Positions 10,424-21,480 are shown, numbered from the stretch's first letter. The stretch: DNA of 64,000 nt from Russula earlei (GCA_025769875.1 JAGFNK010000241.1:1-64000), one strand, 5' to 3'. Program-made: numbers and translations. The notes: generated by a model not told the origin, from the letters alone.

Positions 10424-10682
10424 TGTAGGAAGGTATCTATAATGAGTGCTCAGTCTTATTGTAGAAGACTACACTAAGTGGGTATCCTGACCTATAACGA
10501 GTGCTACAAAAAGTGTAATTAGTTGTGTACGTAGGTAACGAGAGTGTGACTAACCTCAGTCTTATTGTAGAAGACTGAGGGATGGGGAATAAACGAAAAA
10601 CGAACTATATACATGTCCATGCGTTCATCACGCGCCACGTGAGTGTATGACCAAACCATGACGCTGAGGCTGCACTCCAACA
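10424..10682 (-). repeat. LTR-A, 5' LTR
   Basis: 259 bp, with TG...CA ends (TGTAGGAAGG to CTCCAACA on the plus strand). In minus-strand sense this is the promoter-bearing 5' LTR. It carries the ancestral single-copy form of the segment duplicated in the 3' LTR. Confidence 0.9.
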
Positions 10683-10687
10683 TTCAG

Positions 10688-11073
10688 GTGTTCTGGCATC
10701 TTCTGGACCCCAAACCACCTGGTGACACTGTGGCATGCTCAAACACAAGCTTTTGTCTGGATAGACCATCCCATAGAATAAATCAGCCAGTTCACTCCAG
10801 CTCCTTTGGACTTCAAAGGCTTTCTGTGGAAAGGACAAGTAGCAATAACATACTCTGGCATCACAGAAGAATACTTCCACATTAGCCGAAACCTCCAAGT
10901 TCAACAACACAGCATACCTGCTCTGCTACCAGTATATGCTGTCACATACCTGTGGGATGGAAACCAGTGGACTGTCATACAGGAGAACCAAGTGAACAGC
11001 ATTGGAACACCAACACTCCTCATAACTTGCTCACAAAGGCCAAGAAACAGTGCCACACAGAACTAACACTGGT
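10688..11073 (+). other. unassigned remnant between copia and MITE
   Basis: This is the right-hand continuation of the sequence into which copia jumped (shared TTCAG). An 86-codon plus-strand frame (10806-11066) has no family I recognise. It lies upstream of a gypsy gag zinc knuckle on the same strand and may be its decayed N-terminal part. Confidence 0.35.
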
Positions 11074-11075
11074 TA

Positions 11076-11988
11076 GGAAATCAACTTATATGAATGACAA
11101 AACTGTAACATTTTGAATAACAAAGTTTATTATTTGTTACAAATTTGTAGCAAACCATTTGTGAAATTTTATTTTAGATTTTGTTATAATAGATTCCTGT
11201 CACAAAATCATGAAATAAGTAAATAGTTTTGACAAGATTTTAGAACACACATTATGTTACAAAAATTGTAAATTATTTTAAGATTTTGTGTGAAACAAAA
11301 TTGTGAAATTTTTGAAACTGCAAAATTTGAGTTCATGCACCAGGTAGAAATACCCTTTTGTGACTGACAAAAGTGTAACATTTTGAATAACAAAGTCAAT
11401 GTTATGTCATGGTTTTTCACAGAAAAAGTCTTAAAATTTAGTTTATATTTTGTTATACCAAATTCTTGTTACAAAATGATGAAATAATAGTATAACAAAC
11501 TCCTTCTCTATACCATTGGCATGGTTTTCATGCAAGCTTACAAACCTCCCTCAGCAACAATTTTCATAATTTTGTTTCATCATTTTGTCACAAGAATTTA
11601 ATATAGCAATATATAAACTAAATTTAAGATTTTTTCCCATGAAAAGTTGTAACATAATATTGACTTTTGTTATTTATAATGTTATACTTTTGTCAGTCAC
11701 AAAAGGGTATTTCCACCCAGTGTATGCATAAACCCAAATTTTGCAGTTTCAAAAATTTCACAATTTTGTTTCACACAAAATCTTGAAATAATTTACAATT
11801 TTTGTAGCATAATGTATGTTCTAAAATCTTGTCAATACTATTTACTTATTTCATGATTTTGTGATAGGAATCTATTGTAACAAAATCTAAAGTGAAATTT
11901 TACAAATGGTTTGCTACATATTTGTATCAAAATAATAAATTTTGTTATTCAAAATGTTACAATTTTGTCATTCACATAAGTTGATTTC
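11076..11988. mobile_element. fold-back MITE with ~430 bp inverted arms
   Basis: A 913 bp, very AT-rich segment whose two halves are inverted copies. The left arm starts GGAAATCAACTTATATGAATG, and the right arm ends with the complementary CATTCACATAAGTTGATTTC. Arms of roughly 430 bp meet around 11520-11570, leaving a short unpaired centre. It is flanked by TA (11074-11075 and 11989-11990), consistent with a TA target, although the terminal base differs between arms. No coding capacity. It sits within decayed gypsy gag sequence. Confidence 0.75.
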
Positions 11989-11994
11989 TAAACC

Positions 11995-12189
11995 ATGGTA
12001 AAGTTGTGCTACTACTGTGGCAAATGCAACCATATGGCCAAAGACTGCAGGTCTAAGAAAGCTGCTAATCATACTTGCCACCCCAGACAATCCTTACAGA
12101 CAGCAGTCCACTCAGCCACCATTTGGGAAGAACAACCTGAACAGAAGGAAACTGACCCAGTTCCCATTGCATCTTTGGTGACTTGGTGA
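11995..12189 (+). pseudogene. gypsy gag nucleocapsid fragment
   Basis: A 64-codon frame containing one CCHC knuckle, CYYCGKCNHMAKDC (CX2CX4HX4C), followed by a Lys/Arg-rich stretch, as in the nucleocapsid end of gypsy Gag. Upstream gag is interrupted by the MITE and unrecognised beyond it. It would bind element RNA. It lines up with the protease downstream once the LTR-B insertion is removed. Confidence 0.75.
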
Positions 12190-12317
12190 GAAAGCCTCAC
12201 TGCTAGCATCTCATGTCTGCACTCTGCCCCTATGGATTTTTGATAGAACCCCTTAGTGCACTGCTAAGGAATACAGTACAGATTGCCATTATACTGTTAC
12301 AAATCAACTACCCCAAA

Positions 12318-13211
12318 TGTCACAGTAACTAGCCATGTCAGTTCTCAAGCCTGAAGTCAAGTTGGTAGTTCAAGTGTGTTCAGATCAATGTGCTGGTTCC
12401 CATAATGTAGAGTAAGGATCCCTGCAGTGGTCAAAGTGTTTTATGCTAAGCAGGTTATGGCCAATAGACCCTTCCTAGTATGACTCAGTCTGTTGAGAAG
12501 CTAGGGTAAGTTTGTAATGGGATAGACTAGGGCTGCTTCCACTAGCTATATGTGCTTAGGAGCTCTGTTACCCTAAGCAATGCAAAGAGAAGGTAAGTAG
12601 ATAGAGGTTTGAAGGAGAAGAGCTCTTCTCAGTAGAGTGAAGAGAGACTCTTTTGGGGAGGAAGGGATAGGGAGAGAGTAGATGGTAGATGGTGTGCAAA
12701 TGTGTGAAGAGTTGATGAAATGGAGAGGTGGATGTGGTTTGAGGATTAGGAGTGAGGTGGGTTGCAGGCAAATATGTTTGGACAAGAGTAGGTTGGATTC
12801 TACAAGAGACCAAGCTTAGGGCTTTGGTCACAAAGTACTGAGCTTATATATACAGGACAAGTGCAGCAATAGCTGCGCTTTGACTGTGCTACTAGTTATA
12901 GTAGGAGTCATAGTAAGTAGGAGTCATAAGAATGAGGCCACAACTGAGTCAGAACCAAGTAACTGTGCTGCACAGTAAATGCGCAGCATTGCACAGTCAA
13001 AGCTAAGAAACAAATATAAATGGAAAGAGAACCAAACAAAGGGAAAGTAACAGCAATCCAGTGTTACCTGGACATGTATGGATCACATGATAATGCAGAA
13101 GGGATCTCAAGACATAAGAGATCATGAGACCAGGAAGTAAAGGGATGTACAAAAGCAAGCAGTCCATAACAGAAGGTAAGAAGTAAACATAAAGGGGAAA
13201 ATGTTGTAACA
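12318..13211 (-). repeat. solo LTR-B, copy 3 (in gypsy between gag and protease)
   Basis: 894 bp, ends TGTCACAGTA...TTGTAACA, with a perfect TSD CCAAA (12313-12317 and 13212-13216). The orientation is opposite to copy 1 (TATATATA box near 12845 read on the minus strand). Compared with the other copies, many CpG sites have become TpG or CpA, so it looks older or more heavily mutated. Confidence 0.9.
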
Positions 13212-13216
13212 CCAAA

Positions 13217-13612
13217 GTTTTTACAAAGAATATAAGGTCCCCTTCTGTAGCCTTGAAAGTAACACTCATGGGGAAACTCAGCAGCAAGGAAATCAGTGCA
13301 AGTGTCCTTATAGACAGTGGGGCAGAAGGAATGATAATCCATGAACAATTCATGAACCAACATAAACTCCATACTCAAAGCTTGCAAAAGCTGTTACCAG
13401 TGCAAAATGTGGACAGGACCACAAATACTAATGGCTTAATCTGATATAGCACCATCCAACAACTCTGAATCAAAGCCCTTGAAGGCACACATCATGAACA
13501 AGCAGAGTTTCTTGTCACCAATATAGGGGATCATAACATTATCTTAGGAACTGACTGGTTAAGACATCACAACCTGGACATCAACTGGACCAATGACACT
13601 ATTACCCTATGA
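13217..13612 (+). pseudogene. gypsy aspartic protease
   Basis: It contains SASVLIDSGAEGMIIHEQF, where D-S-G-A is the retropepsin active site, and after a stop at 13441 the C-terminal family motif NIILGTDWLRHHNLDINW. This segment normally releases Gag and Pol proteins. The N-terminal side is separated from gag by the LTR-B insertion and the C-terminal side from RT by the nested LTR-C block starting at 13679. Confidence 0.85.
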
Positions 13613-13939
13613 AATTTCCCCACAACATGCATAATGACACAATCCCCTATAACAGTCCCATCAGCCCACAATGCAAGCTGTCACAACTCACTGTTGAACA
13701 ATCCAGTTCAAGAGTGAGATAAGAGCTTGGAGACAAATTGACTGAGTTTTAAGGTGAAGCTGGCAAAGAGTATGGTCCAGACGAGTAGCAAGTACCAGAG
13801 GGGAACTGGTACTGGCTGAGAGAGATGATCATGGAAGGAGAGGGCCAGGGTGTACTAGATAGGGCAGTTGCAAAGGAGTACCCTTGGTGATACAGTGCCA
13901 CAAATCAAATGGACAGTCTGAAGACTGTCTGCTACTTTA

Positions 13940-14131
13940 GGCCCATGATACCAACCGAGAATTCTTGAACTTCGAACTTGAACTTGAATTTCGGGATTTT
14001 CCGGGAGTGACTGGTGTGACCAGTGTGATATAAGTGACATTGCATATATGATAAACTAATAGGTTTTTTTTTAATATGAGTTTTTATTCGCTTGTGATTT
14101 GCATATTCGCTTGTGATTTGCATATTCACGT
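13940..14131 (+). repeat. Harbinger left TIR
   Basis: About 190 bp, almost perfectly complementary to 17135-17325 (one mismatch noted in the CATTGCATATATG segment). The inner part holds two tandem copies of a ~19 bp unit, ATTCGCTTGTGATTTGCAT. Confidence 0.9.
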
Positions 14132-14278
14132 ATTGTGATTGCAGCCGTGACTGGGAACTGACTCAGTCCGCTTGTGTCCGCTGAATGTTGCCGAGGCATA
14201 CTGTAGGGCCCAGGATCCATGCACACGGAGCGAGAGATTTTTGAAGAGGAAATGGAAAATCTTTTTTTGAAAAAAATA

Positions 14279-15641
14279 CTATTCAATAACACGTTCTGCG
14301 CGGTCCCTCTGAATTCTCTGATACTGCTCCCACATGTCATCAGCAATTTTATCTCGCCTGATATTTGCTCGCTCCCTCTCACGCTGCATCACAGGGCCTG
14401 TTCCAAGTTCACCAGCCAGCGCTTCCTCTTCTTGTGCGTCCATCTGGAGGTCAGCCACTTGGTCGTCAAAGGTGCCAATCTCCCTAGAGTCATATGCGCG
14501 AATAAGATTGTGAAGTGCTGCGAGTGCACATGGGATGCGTGCTTGAACTCCCATGTCATACTCGCGGGGTTGTGAGAGAATCTTGAAACGCCGCTTGAGA
14601 ATTCCAAAAATGCGTTCAATGACATTGTGAGCTTGGGCATGACGCAAATTGAACAGCTCCTTGGGTGTGCGTGGCCTAGGACAAACATCAGTAAGACAAC
14701 TTGAAAGTAAGACAACAAAGACTCACCTTGTGCGAGCACGGCCCCATTCAGCTAGATGGTACCGCACGCCTCGATAAGGGGTGAGAAGTACATCTGACGA
14801 GGCAAAACCCTGCATCACCAAGATAATACTTCCCCCTTGGGACACGAAGATCAGAATGATGTGCTGCATGAAAAAGTGTCGTGTCAGCAGTGGAACCCTC
14901 CCAACCAGTCAGCAGGTAGGTGAAGCAGAGGTCGAATGAGCATCCCACGAGGCAGTTCTGTGTGAGACCTCCTTTGCGGTTCCTTGCCGCATCATGCTCT
15001 GCAGCAGTGGCAAAACAGTCGATATGTGTACCATCGATAGCACCCAGCGCGTCCTTGAGAAATGGAAAGAATTTGGGGTTGCTTTGGATGAAGGGGTGAG
15101 GGGGTGAATCGGCATCGGGAAGGCGCACAAATGTGGTGTAGAAGGGAGGGCTCGAGAGAATGCCTAGAATTTTTTTAAAATACCTAGCTATCCATCAGAC
15201 GACATCTGAAAGAAACCTGAGAGATACTTACTTTGAAATGGTGCGGGGTGACCGCTGAAAACGCTCTCCGACATGTGTCGATGGCAGCCCTGTGACAGCT
15301 GTATAAAGGAAGATAGCAATTTGTTCTTCGACTTGGACGTGTCATGATGATGAGATACCAAGTCGTTGGAGGATCCGCTGGAGGATGATAAATACTTTTT
15401 TATGCACCCCAAGCTCAGTCCGAATGCGCTCTGGATGGCCAGTGAGTAGGTCCTCAACCCACTTAGCCCCAGTGTATGAAGATGTGTGATATGGGATAGG
15501 AGGACGATAGAGGGGTTCAAGGAGCTCAAGTAATGCTTGGCAGCAAAGTAGGAGAACAGTTGACATATTTAACATGACATAGAGCCGTTGGTGCCATTGG
15601 CGTTGCCATTGTACCCATTGCTGATGAGGGTTATCAGGCAT
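14279..15641 (-). pseudogene. Harbinger DDE transposase (two lesions)
   Basis: Start at the ATG 15639-15641 (MPDNPHQQW). The N-terminal helical region runs through LGVHKKVFIILQRILQRLG into a TGA at 15342-15344 (a CGA Arg in frame context), then HVQVEEQIAIFLYTAVTG. An intron of GTAAGT type follows at about 15235. The DDE core keeps all three residues: Asp in GAIDGTHIDCF, Asp in KYYLGDAGF and Glu in NVIERIFGILKRRF. An extra base in the A4 run at 14804-14807 (T4 in sense) shifts the frame just after GDAGF; without it the usual ASSDVLLTPYRGVRYHL would follow. A second intron lies near 14680-14730. The C-terminus ends RDRAERVIE. The protein would cut and paste the element together with the SANT partner. 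Confidence 0.88.
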
Positions 15642-15785
15642 CTTGAGCGAGGGAGGGGACAACAACGGGGACAAAGCGTGCAACTTTTTGGCAGAAAATG
15701 TTTTTTGGCACATCACATGTAATTTCACAATGTGTGAAATATTTATTTGGATACACATACATGACACAACAACACAAATCATCGC

Positions 15786-16992
15786 TTACGCTTGCTTCAC
15801 TTTCTCCACCAGATTACATATGTATCCACGTGCAAACTCACGTGATGACTCCACAGATATGAGCGCGAGGTAGCCATCCACCTCTCCGATGCCACAATTG
15901 GCAAACAGGGATAATGCTGGGACAATATCATCAGTTGGCAACCAACAACCATTTGTGATATCCTTGATATCACTGGCAAGGTGTTGGACTGCCAGTGTCC
16001 GGCGTGCATACTCGGGAAGTGCCAAAAATCCAGGTACAGTATCACCTGCGAGTGCGGGTGCAGGTGCGGGTGCGGGTGCGAGTGCGGGTGCGGGTGCGAA
16101 TTCAGGCATGGGCGGGGAGAAACCAAGAGAATGGACAGTTGAGTCGAAGACATCAACAACTCTGTTCATGACCGCTGTAACACCCATGACAGCAGACGCC
16201 ACGGTGTCACCCCTCTGTTTTTTAGCTGAAGATGTTTCAGTCATCAGGATATCGTCAATGCGAGGTGATTTACGCTTGTTGGTTACAAAGTCGAATGAGG
16301 TATTTGATGGTGAAGTCGATGCCCTCCTGCTGCCGCCGACTTGAGACAAATCGGGGGTCAGGTGAGCAGGAGTAGGTGGCTGGGATGGAGCATGCTCAGC
16401 ATGAGGCGTTGGCTGCGAAGCCTGGTATGCGTGTTTGCCTTTGGTTTTTGTTCCTACAAGAGATTCCATGGCCTCGCAATGTGGCCAGCCCTTGTGGTGG
16501 AACTTCTTGACCGCTGGTTTGTCCTACTAAAGTAAGATATTGTCGACAAATCAGGAGTTACAGACGCACTGCAACCAGCTCATCATACACTGCCTGATTT
16601 TGATTTTCTGCTGATATGTCCATTCCTGTCACATCATCCCAAGCCATGCCAGACTTATTTTTGATCGCTGAAATGGTGTCCCAGTCGGTCTTCATCTAGT
16701 TGAACGGTGTCAGTGTTGAGGTGTAGTCAAAAGAGGAAACACGTACCCTTTGCCACTTCGTCTTGCACGAGCTCAGAGTTTTGAAGCCACCCTTCTTACA
16801 AAGGGACCTAATTTGACTGGCCGCCTCATTGAAGACTTGATCCTTGAACATAGCGTTGGATGTCATTTGGTCCTTGTGCTCCAAGAGGAAGTTTAAGAAC
16901 TCGGCTTCCTCCTCAGTCGTCCATCTTGCCTTGATATCTGCTCGGGTTTCTTCTGCAGAGGAATCAGAGCTTCTTGACGAGCGGGTCTGCAT
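15786..16992 (-). CDS. SANT/Myb-like Harbinger partner protein
   Basis: Start MQTRSSRSSD at 16992. The reading frame appears intact if two short introns are removed, one of about 51 bp after KTKWQR (donor GTACGT) and one of about 44 bp after DELVA. The N-terminal third is a Myb/SANT-like DNA-binding domain: KARWTTEEEAEFLNFLLEHK ... KTKWQR ... AIKNKSGMAWDD ... KKFHHKGWPHCEAM, matching the order of fungal Myb_DNA-bind_3-type proteins. A Pro/Ser/Thr-rich middle follows, including an (Ala-Pro)n run encoded near 16050-16095, then a helical C-terminus. In Harbinger elements such partners are known to bind subterminal DNA and help the transposase enter the nucleus. The tandem 19 bp units in the TIRs are candidate binding sites (inference). 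Confidence 0.8.
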
Positions 16993-17134
16993 GGGAGGTG
17001 ATGATCAGGATCAGGAAAATAAAGTGTGGGGTGACGCTGAAGTGAAGGTGAAAAGTGAAAAGAAGGTACTGACAAAGGGCTTACACATGTGCAATCACAC
17101 ACAAATATGCGAATACGCGAATATGCAAATCACA

Positions 17135-17325
17135 AGCGAATATGCAAATCACAAGCGAATATGCAAATCACAAGCGAATAAAAACTCATATTAAAAAAAA
17201 ACCTATTAGTTTATCATATATGCGATGTCACTTATATCACACTGGTCACACCAGTCACTCCCGGAAAATCCCGAAATTCAAGTTCAAGTTCGAAGTTCAA
17301 GAATTCTCGGTTGGTATCATGGGCC
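17135..17325 (-). repeat. Harbinger right TIR
   Basis: The inverted partner of 13940-14131. The inner edge has three tandem ATGCAAATCACAAGCGAAT units (17120-17180), one more than on the left. Confidence 0.9.
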
Positions 17326-17693
17326 TTATTGAGCACTTATATACTACAAGGGAACTGCTAAATAGGGAACAAGTCATAACCTTGTTATCAAGCACAATTG
17401 ATGGATGGGTAAGAAGTTGGGACATGCTTAGTGAGCATGCTCAGTCATGCTCAGTAAGTTGCTGAGTAAGAAGGCCCATATTGATGAGCAAGGGCCTTTA
17501 GTGACCACATGTTCACTGCTTAGTGCATGTGCAAAGCACTTGATCCATTTACTGTTAGTTAGTTTAGGGCCAGTCATTTGGGGACTTGGGGTATTTGTCA
17601 GTGGAATAGTGTTGCCTATAAGGCCCCTTATATAGTTCTATTAGGGTCATTAGAGTCAACCATAGTATCCATATTAAGGTCCTTAGTATTGCC

Positions 17694-19616
17694 TGTCATG
17701 AACCATTTCCTGCAGAGGGCCCTTGAAGGACCTTTCCTTATGAGAGGAAACCCAGCCTCTATGAGGCCACCCTGTTCACATGTACAAAGGGGTGAGTAGG
17801 GATGTCCACAATATCATGTGAGCATTGTCACAGGAGTGATTCTTGGCACAATCAACATACAGCAAGCCCTACTTAGTGGCAACCCTTTTGGCAATACAGG
17901 ACAGTATTATGGCCTCCCTAAAGACCCTTTAGGATGACCCAAAGTGCTCTATGAGAGGCACTAACAAAGATACTAAAGGCCCTACAATGCATTATTAGAC
18001 TAATTCTAATAACCTTAGAACAAACTATAAAGCAACCCTAGGGACCTTAATAGAAGTATTAGGGTTGACTCTAAGGACCCTAATAGAACTATATAAGGGG
18101 CCTTATGGACAACTCTATTCCCTGAATCAAACTACAAGTTCTCAGATGACCAGCCCTAAACTAACTAACAGTAAATGAATCAGGTGCTCTGCATGTGTAC
18201 TAAGCAGTGAACATGTGGACACTAAAAGCTCTTACTCATCAATATGAGCCTTCTTACTCAGCAACTTACTGAGCATGACTGAGCATACTCAGTAAGCATA
18301 CTCTGACTTCTTACTCATCTGACAATTGTGCTTTGTAACAAGGTTATGACTTGTTCCCTATTTAGCAGTTCCCTTGTAGCATATAAGCACACAATAAAGT
18401 CTTCAGACTGTCCATTTGATTTGTGGCACTCCACTACTGAAGGTACTCCTTTAGGACTGCCTTATCTAGTACACGCTGGCTTTCTCCTTCCATGACCACC
18501 TCTCACAACCAGTGCCAGTTCCTGTCATGAACCATTTCCCAGAGAGGGTCCTAGAAGGACCCTTCCTTATGAGAGGAAACCTGGCCTCTGTGGTGTCATA
18601 CTGTTCACATGTACAAAAGGGGTGAGTAGAGGTGTCCACAATATTGTGTGTGCATTGTCATGTGAGCAATTCTCAGCACAATTGACATACAGCAAGCCCC
18701 ACTTAATGGCAACCCTTTTAGCAATAAAGGACAGTATTATAGCCTCCCTAAGGACCCTTTAGGACAACTATAAGTGCTCTACAATAGGCACTAACACAAT
18801 GCTAAAGACCCTACAATGCATTATTAGACTGACTCTAATAACTATAGAATGAACTATACAGCAACACTAAGGACCTTAATAGAAGTATTAGGGTCGACTC
18901 TAAGGACCCTAATAGAACTATATAAGGGGCCTTATAGGCAACCATAATCCCTGGACTAAACTACAAGTCCTCAAACAACTGGCCCTAAACTAACTAACAA
19001 CAAATGAATCAGGTGCTTTGCATGTGTACTAGAGCAATGAACACATGAACAGTAAAGGCTCTTACTCATCAAGAGAAGCCTTCTGACTCAGCAGCTTACT
19101 GAGCATGACTGAGCATGCTCAGTAAGCATACTCCAACTTCTTACTCATCCAACAATTATGCTTCATAACAAGGTTATGACTTGTTCCCTATTTAGCAGTT
19201 CTCTTGTAGTATATAAGTGCTCAATAAAGTAGCAGACAGTCCTCAGACTGTCCATTTGTTTATGGCACTCTCCAAAACTGGGATACTCCCTTTAAAGGAC
19301 TGTCCCCTTGTGACCATTCTGGCTTCTTCTCTGTGTACTTGCTCAACTCTACCAGTAACTATACCACTCTGGTACTTGTTACTGCTTTGGACTCTACTCC
19401 TTGCCCACACAGTCTTGGATGTCTACCAACTCATCTTTGAGCTTACCCCTCACTCTTGAACTGGATAGTTCAACAGTGAGTCTTGACAGTTCCCCTCTGG
19501 TACTTGTTACTTGTTTGGACTGTGCTCTTTGCCAACTTCATCCTAGAACTTAGTCAACTTGTCTCTGAGCTTTTATCTCACTCTTAAACTGGATTGTTCA
19601 ACAGTGAGTCATGACA
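17694..19616 (+). repeat. solo LTR-C, middle nested copy
   Basis: Opposite in orientation to the outer copy. Starts TGTCATGAACC, ends GAGTCATGACA, with a TSD TTGCC (17689-17693 and 19617-19621). After subtracting the inner copy the length is about 962 bp. A TATATAAG box and an AATAAAG follow each other near its 3' half (18378-18394). Confidence 0.92.
18533..19488 (+). repeat. solo LTR-C, innermost nested copy
   Basis: 956 bp, TGTCATGAACC...GTCTTGACA, with a perfect TSD GTTCC (18528-18532 and 19489-19493). TATATAAG at about 19211-19218 and AATAAA just after. It is the youngest layer of three solo LTRs of the same family. Confidence 0.93.
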
Positions 19617-19963
19617 TTGCCTCATAGTTTGTTCTAAGGTTATTAGAGTTAGTCTAGTAGCACATTCTAAGGCCTATAGTATCTTCATTAGCATCTAATG
19701 TGAGGCACTCGAGGTTGTCTAAAAGGTCTTTAGGGAGCCTTTGATACTGTGTTTTATTGATAGAAGGGTTAGCAGTAAGTAGAGCTTGCTGTATGTCAAT
19801 TGTGCCTAGAATCAATCATGTGACAATGCATGCACAATATTGTGGACACCTCTACTCACCCCTTTTGCTCATGTGAACAGGGTGGCATCATAGAAGCTGG
19901 GTTTCCTCTAATAAGGAAGGGTCCTTCAAAGGCCCTCTCTGGGAAAGGGTTCATGACACAAGC

Positions 19964-21480
19964 AAGGGGTCGCTAAATGCCCTCACCTTCCCAGAAAATG
20001 AAGAGCATTGTTCAAAGACATGGTGGCACTGATATTCCATGACACTATGGATAAGGAAGAACCCCTTGTTGACCAACAAATTTACAATGCCTTCAAAAGC
20101 CATCCATTGTGCATCCATGCAAAGAGTACAATGTCCACTAAGTTGGCAAAAGACAACCAACCAACAAAGCCCCTTGATGAATTAATCCCAACAGAATCCA
20201 AGATTTGGCAAGACATATTTGATGAACAAGCCTCCCAATGCCTCCCTGCTCATGCACCCTGGGATCATACCATCAATCTTAAACCAGATGCCCCCTGTAA
20301 AGACTGCAGCATCTATAGGCTTACTCCAAAGGAGTTAATAGCATTAAAAGAATATCTAGATGAACACCTCAAAAGAGGAACCATCTGTCCCTCTAAAGCA
20401 CCAATAGCCAGCCCATTCTTCTTTGTAAAAAAGAAAGGTGGCACTTTATAACCAGTACAAGACTACCAAGGCCTTAATGCCACCACTATCAAAGATGCCT
20501 ACCCCTTACCTCTGATCCCAGACCTAATTGATAAACTGCAAGGAGCACAGTACTTTACCAAGTTCAATGTATGTTGGGGATATAACAACATCCACCTGCC
20601 ACAAGGTGATGAACATCTAGCAGCTTTTAAGACACCCCTAGGTCTCTTTGAACCACTTATTATGACCTTTGGATTATGCAATGCACCAGCCACATGCCAA
20701 TGATTGATGAACAACATTCTATCACCATTAATCACAACAGGGCATGTTGTGGTATACCTGGATGATATACTAATCCTGGCAAACACCATTCAGGACTTGG
20801 ATCACTGGACACATTGCATCCTTAAAATCCTGCACCAATACAATTTGTACCTCAAACCAGAGAAGTGTGCCTTCCATCAGACATCCATAAGCTATCTAGG
20901 CATACACATATTCCAAGGATGCATATCGATGGACTCTGACAAACTAGTTGGCATAACACAGTGGACAAGTCCTACCAACATTACCAAGGTCCAAGTGATT
21001 TCAGGCTTTTGCAACTTCTATTGCCAATTCATACACCAATATTCCCATTTGGCCCAACCATTGTTCAACCTAACCAAGAAAGATCACCCATTTCATTGGG
21101 GACCTGATGAAGAAAAAGTGTTCCATATCCTCATTGAGGCATTCACAAAAGCACCTATCCTAGTGTTACCAGACCATTCACAACCATTTCTGCTTGATCT
21201 GTGATGCAAGCGACTTTGCAGTTGGCTCAATCTTAGAACAACCAGATGAACTCAACCAGTACCACCTGGTTGCATACTTTTCCAAGTCATTAGACCCAGC
21301 CCAAAGGAACTATATGATCTATGACAAGGAACTATTAGCCATAGTTTCCTCCCTTTGGCACTTCTGGCATTACTTAGAAGGAGCTAAACACCCCGTAGAA
21401 TTGTGTACAGACCATAATAACCTCATGTATTTCATGACAAAACAGAAGCTCACCCAATGAATGGCAAGCTCAATGGGCTT
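19964..21480 (+). pseudogene. gypsy reverse transcriptase-RNase H
   Basis: Resumes the gypsy polyprotein after the nested block. RT motifs in order: CKDCSIYRLTPKELIALKEY, ICPSKAPIASPFFFVKKK, then TAA at 20449-20451; AYPLPLIPDLIDKLQGAQYF; TFGLCNAPATCQ, then TGA at 20701-20703 (former CGA); and the catalytic VVYLDDILILANTI (YLDD). The thumb follows with KCAFHQTSISYLGIHI and VISGFCNFYCQFI. A frameshift at about 21185-21200 leads into RNase H: CDASDFAVGSILEQ, YDKELLAIVSSLWHFWHYLEG and LCTDHNNLMYF, with the Asp/Glu/Asp residues retained. CpG is almost absent. Confidence 0.9.

Larger units (their letters stand above)
4903..10682 (-). mobile_element. Ty1/copia retrotransposon, complete but defective
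   Basis: A complete copia-type element on the minus strand, bounded by a 5 bp TSD, TTCAG (4898-4902 and 10683-10687). In transcription order it has a 5' LTR (10424-10682), a primer-binding site just inside it, gag with a CCHC knuckle, aspartic protease, GAG-pre-integrase plus integrase, reverse transcriptase, RNase H, a purine-rich tract (GAGGGGG, around 5261-5269), and a 3' LTR (4903-5260). The order INT before RT defines it as copia. It is inactivated by stops, a frameshift, a substituted integrase catalytic residue and a solo LTR-B inserted within RT (5906-6787). Without that insertion it is about 4.9 kb. Confidence 0.92.
13940..17325. mobile_element. PIF/Harbinger DNA transposon, 3.4 kb
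   Basis: A 3386 bp element bounded by a 3 bp TSD TTA (13937-13939 and 17326-17328). The empty site CTACTTTATTGAGC is visible in related LTR-C copies. It has long TIRs (about 190 bp), starting GGCCCATGATACCAACC, and the two genes typical of the superfamily on the minus strand: a DDE transposase (14279-15641) and a SANT/Myb-like DNA-binding partner (15786-16992). The CpG content is high and the TIRs nearly identical, so insertion is recent relative to its surroundings. The transposase has two disabling changes. Confidence 0.93.
13679..19958 (-). repeat. solo LTR-C, outermost of three nested copies
   Basis: Starts TGTCACAACTCACTG and ends TTCATGACA. A perfect TSD CAAGC flanks it (13674-13678 and 19959-19963) within the gypsy element. 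Removing the Harbinger (13940-17325 with one TTA) and the second LTR-C (17694-19616 with one TTGCC) leaves about 963 bp, the full length of the family. So this one LTR received two later insertions in different places. Confidence 0.92.
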
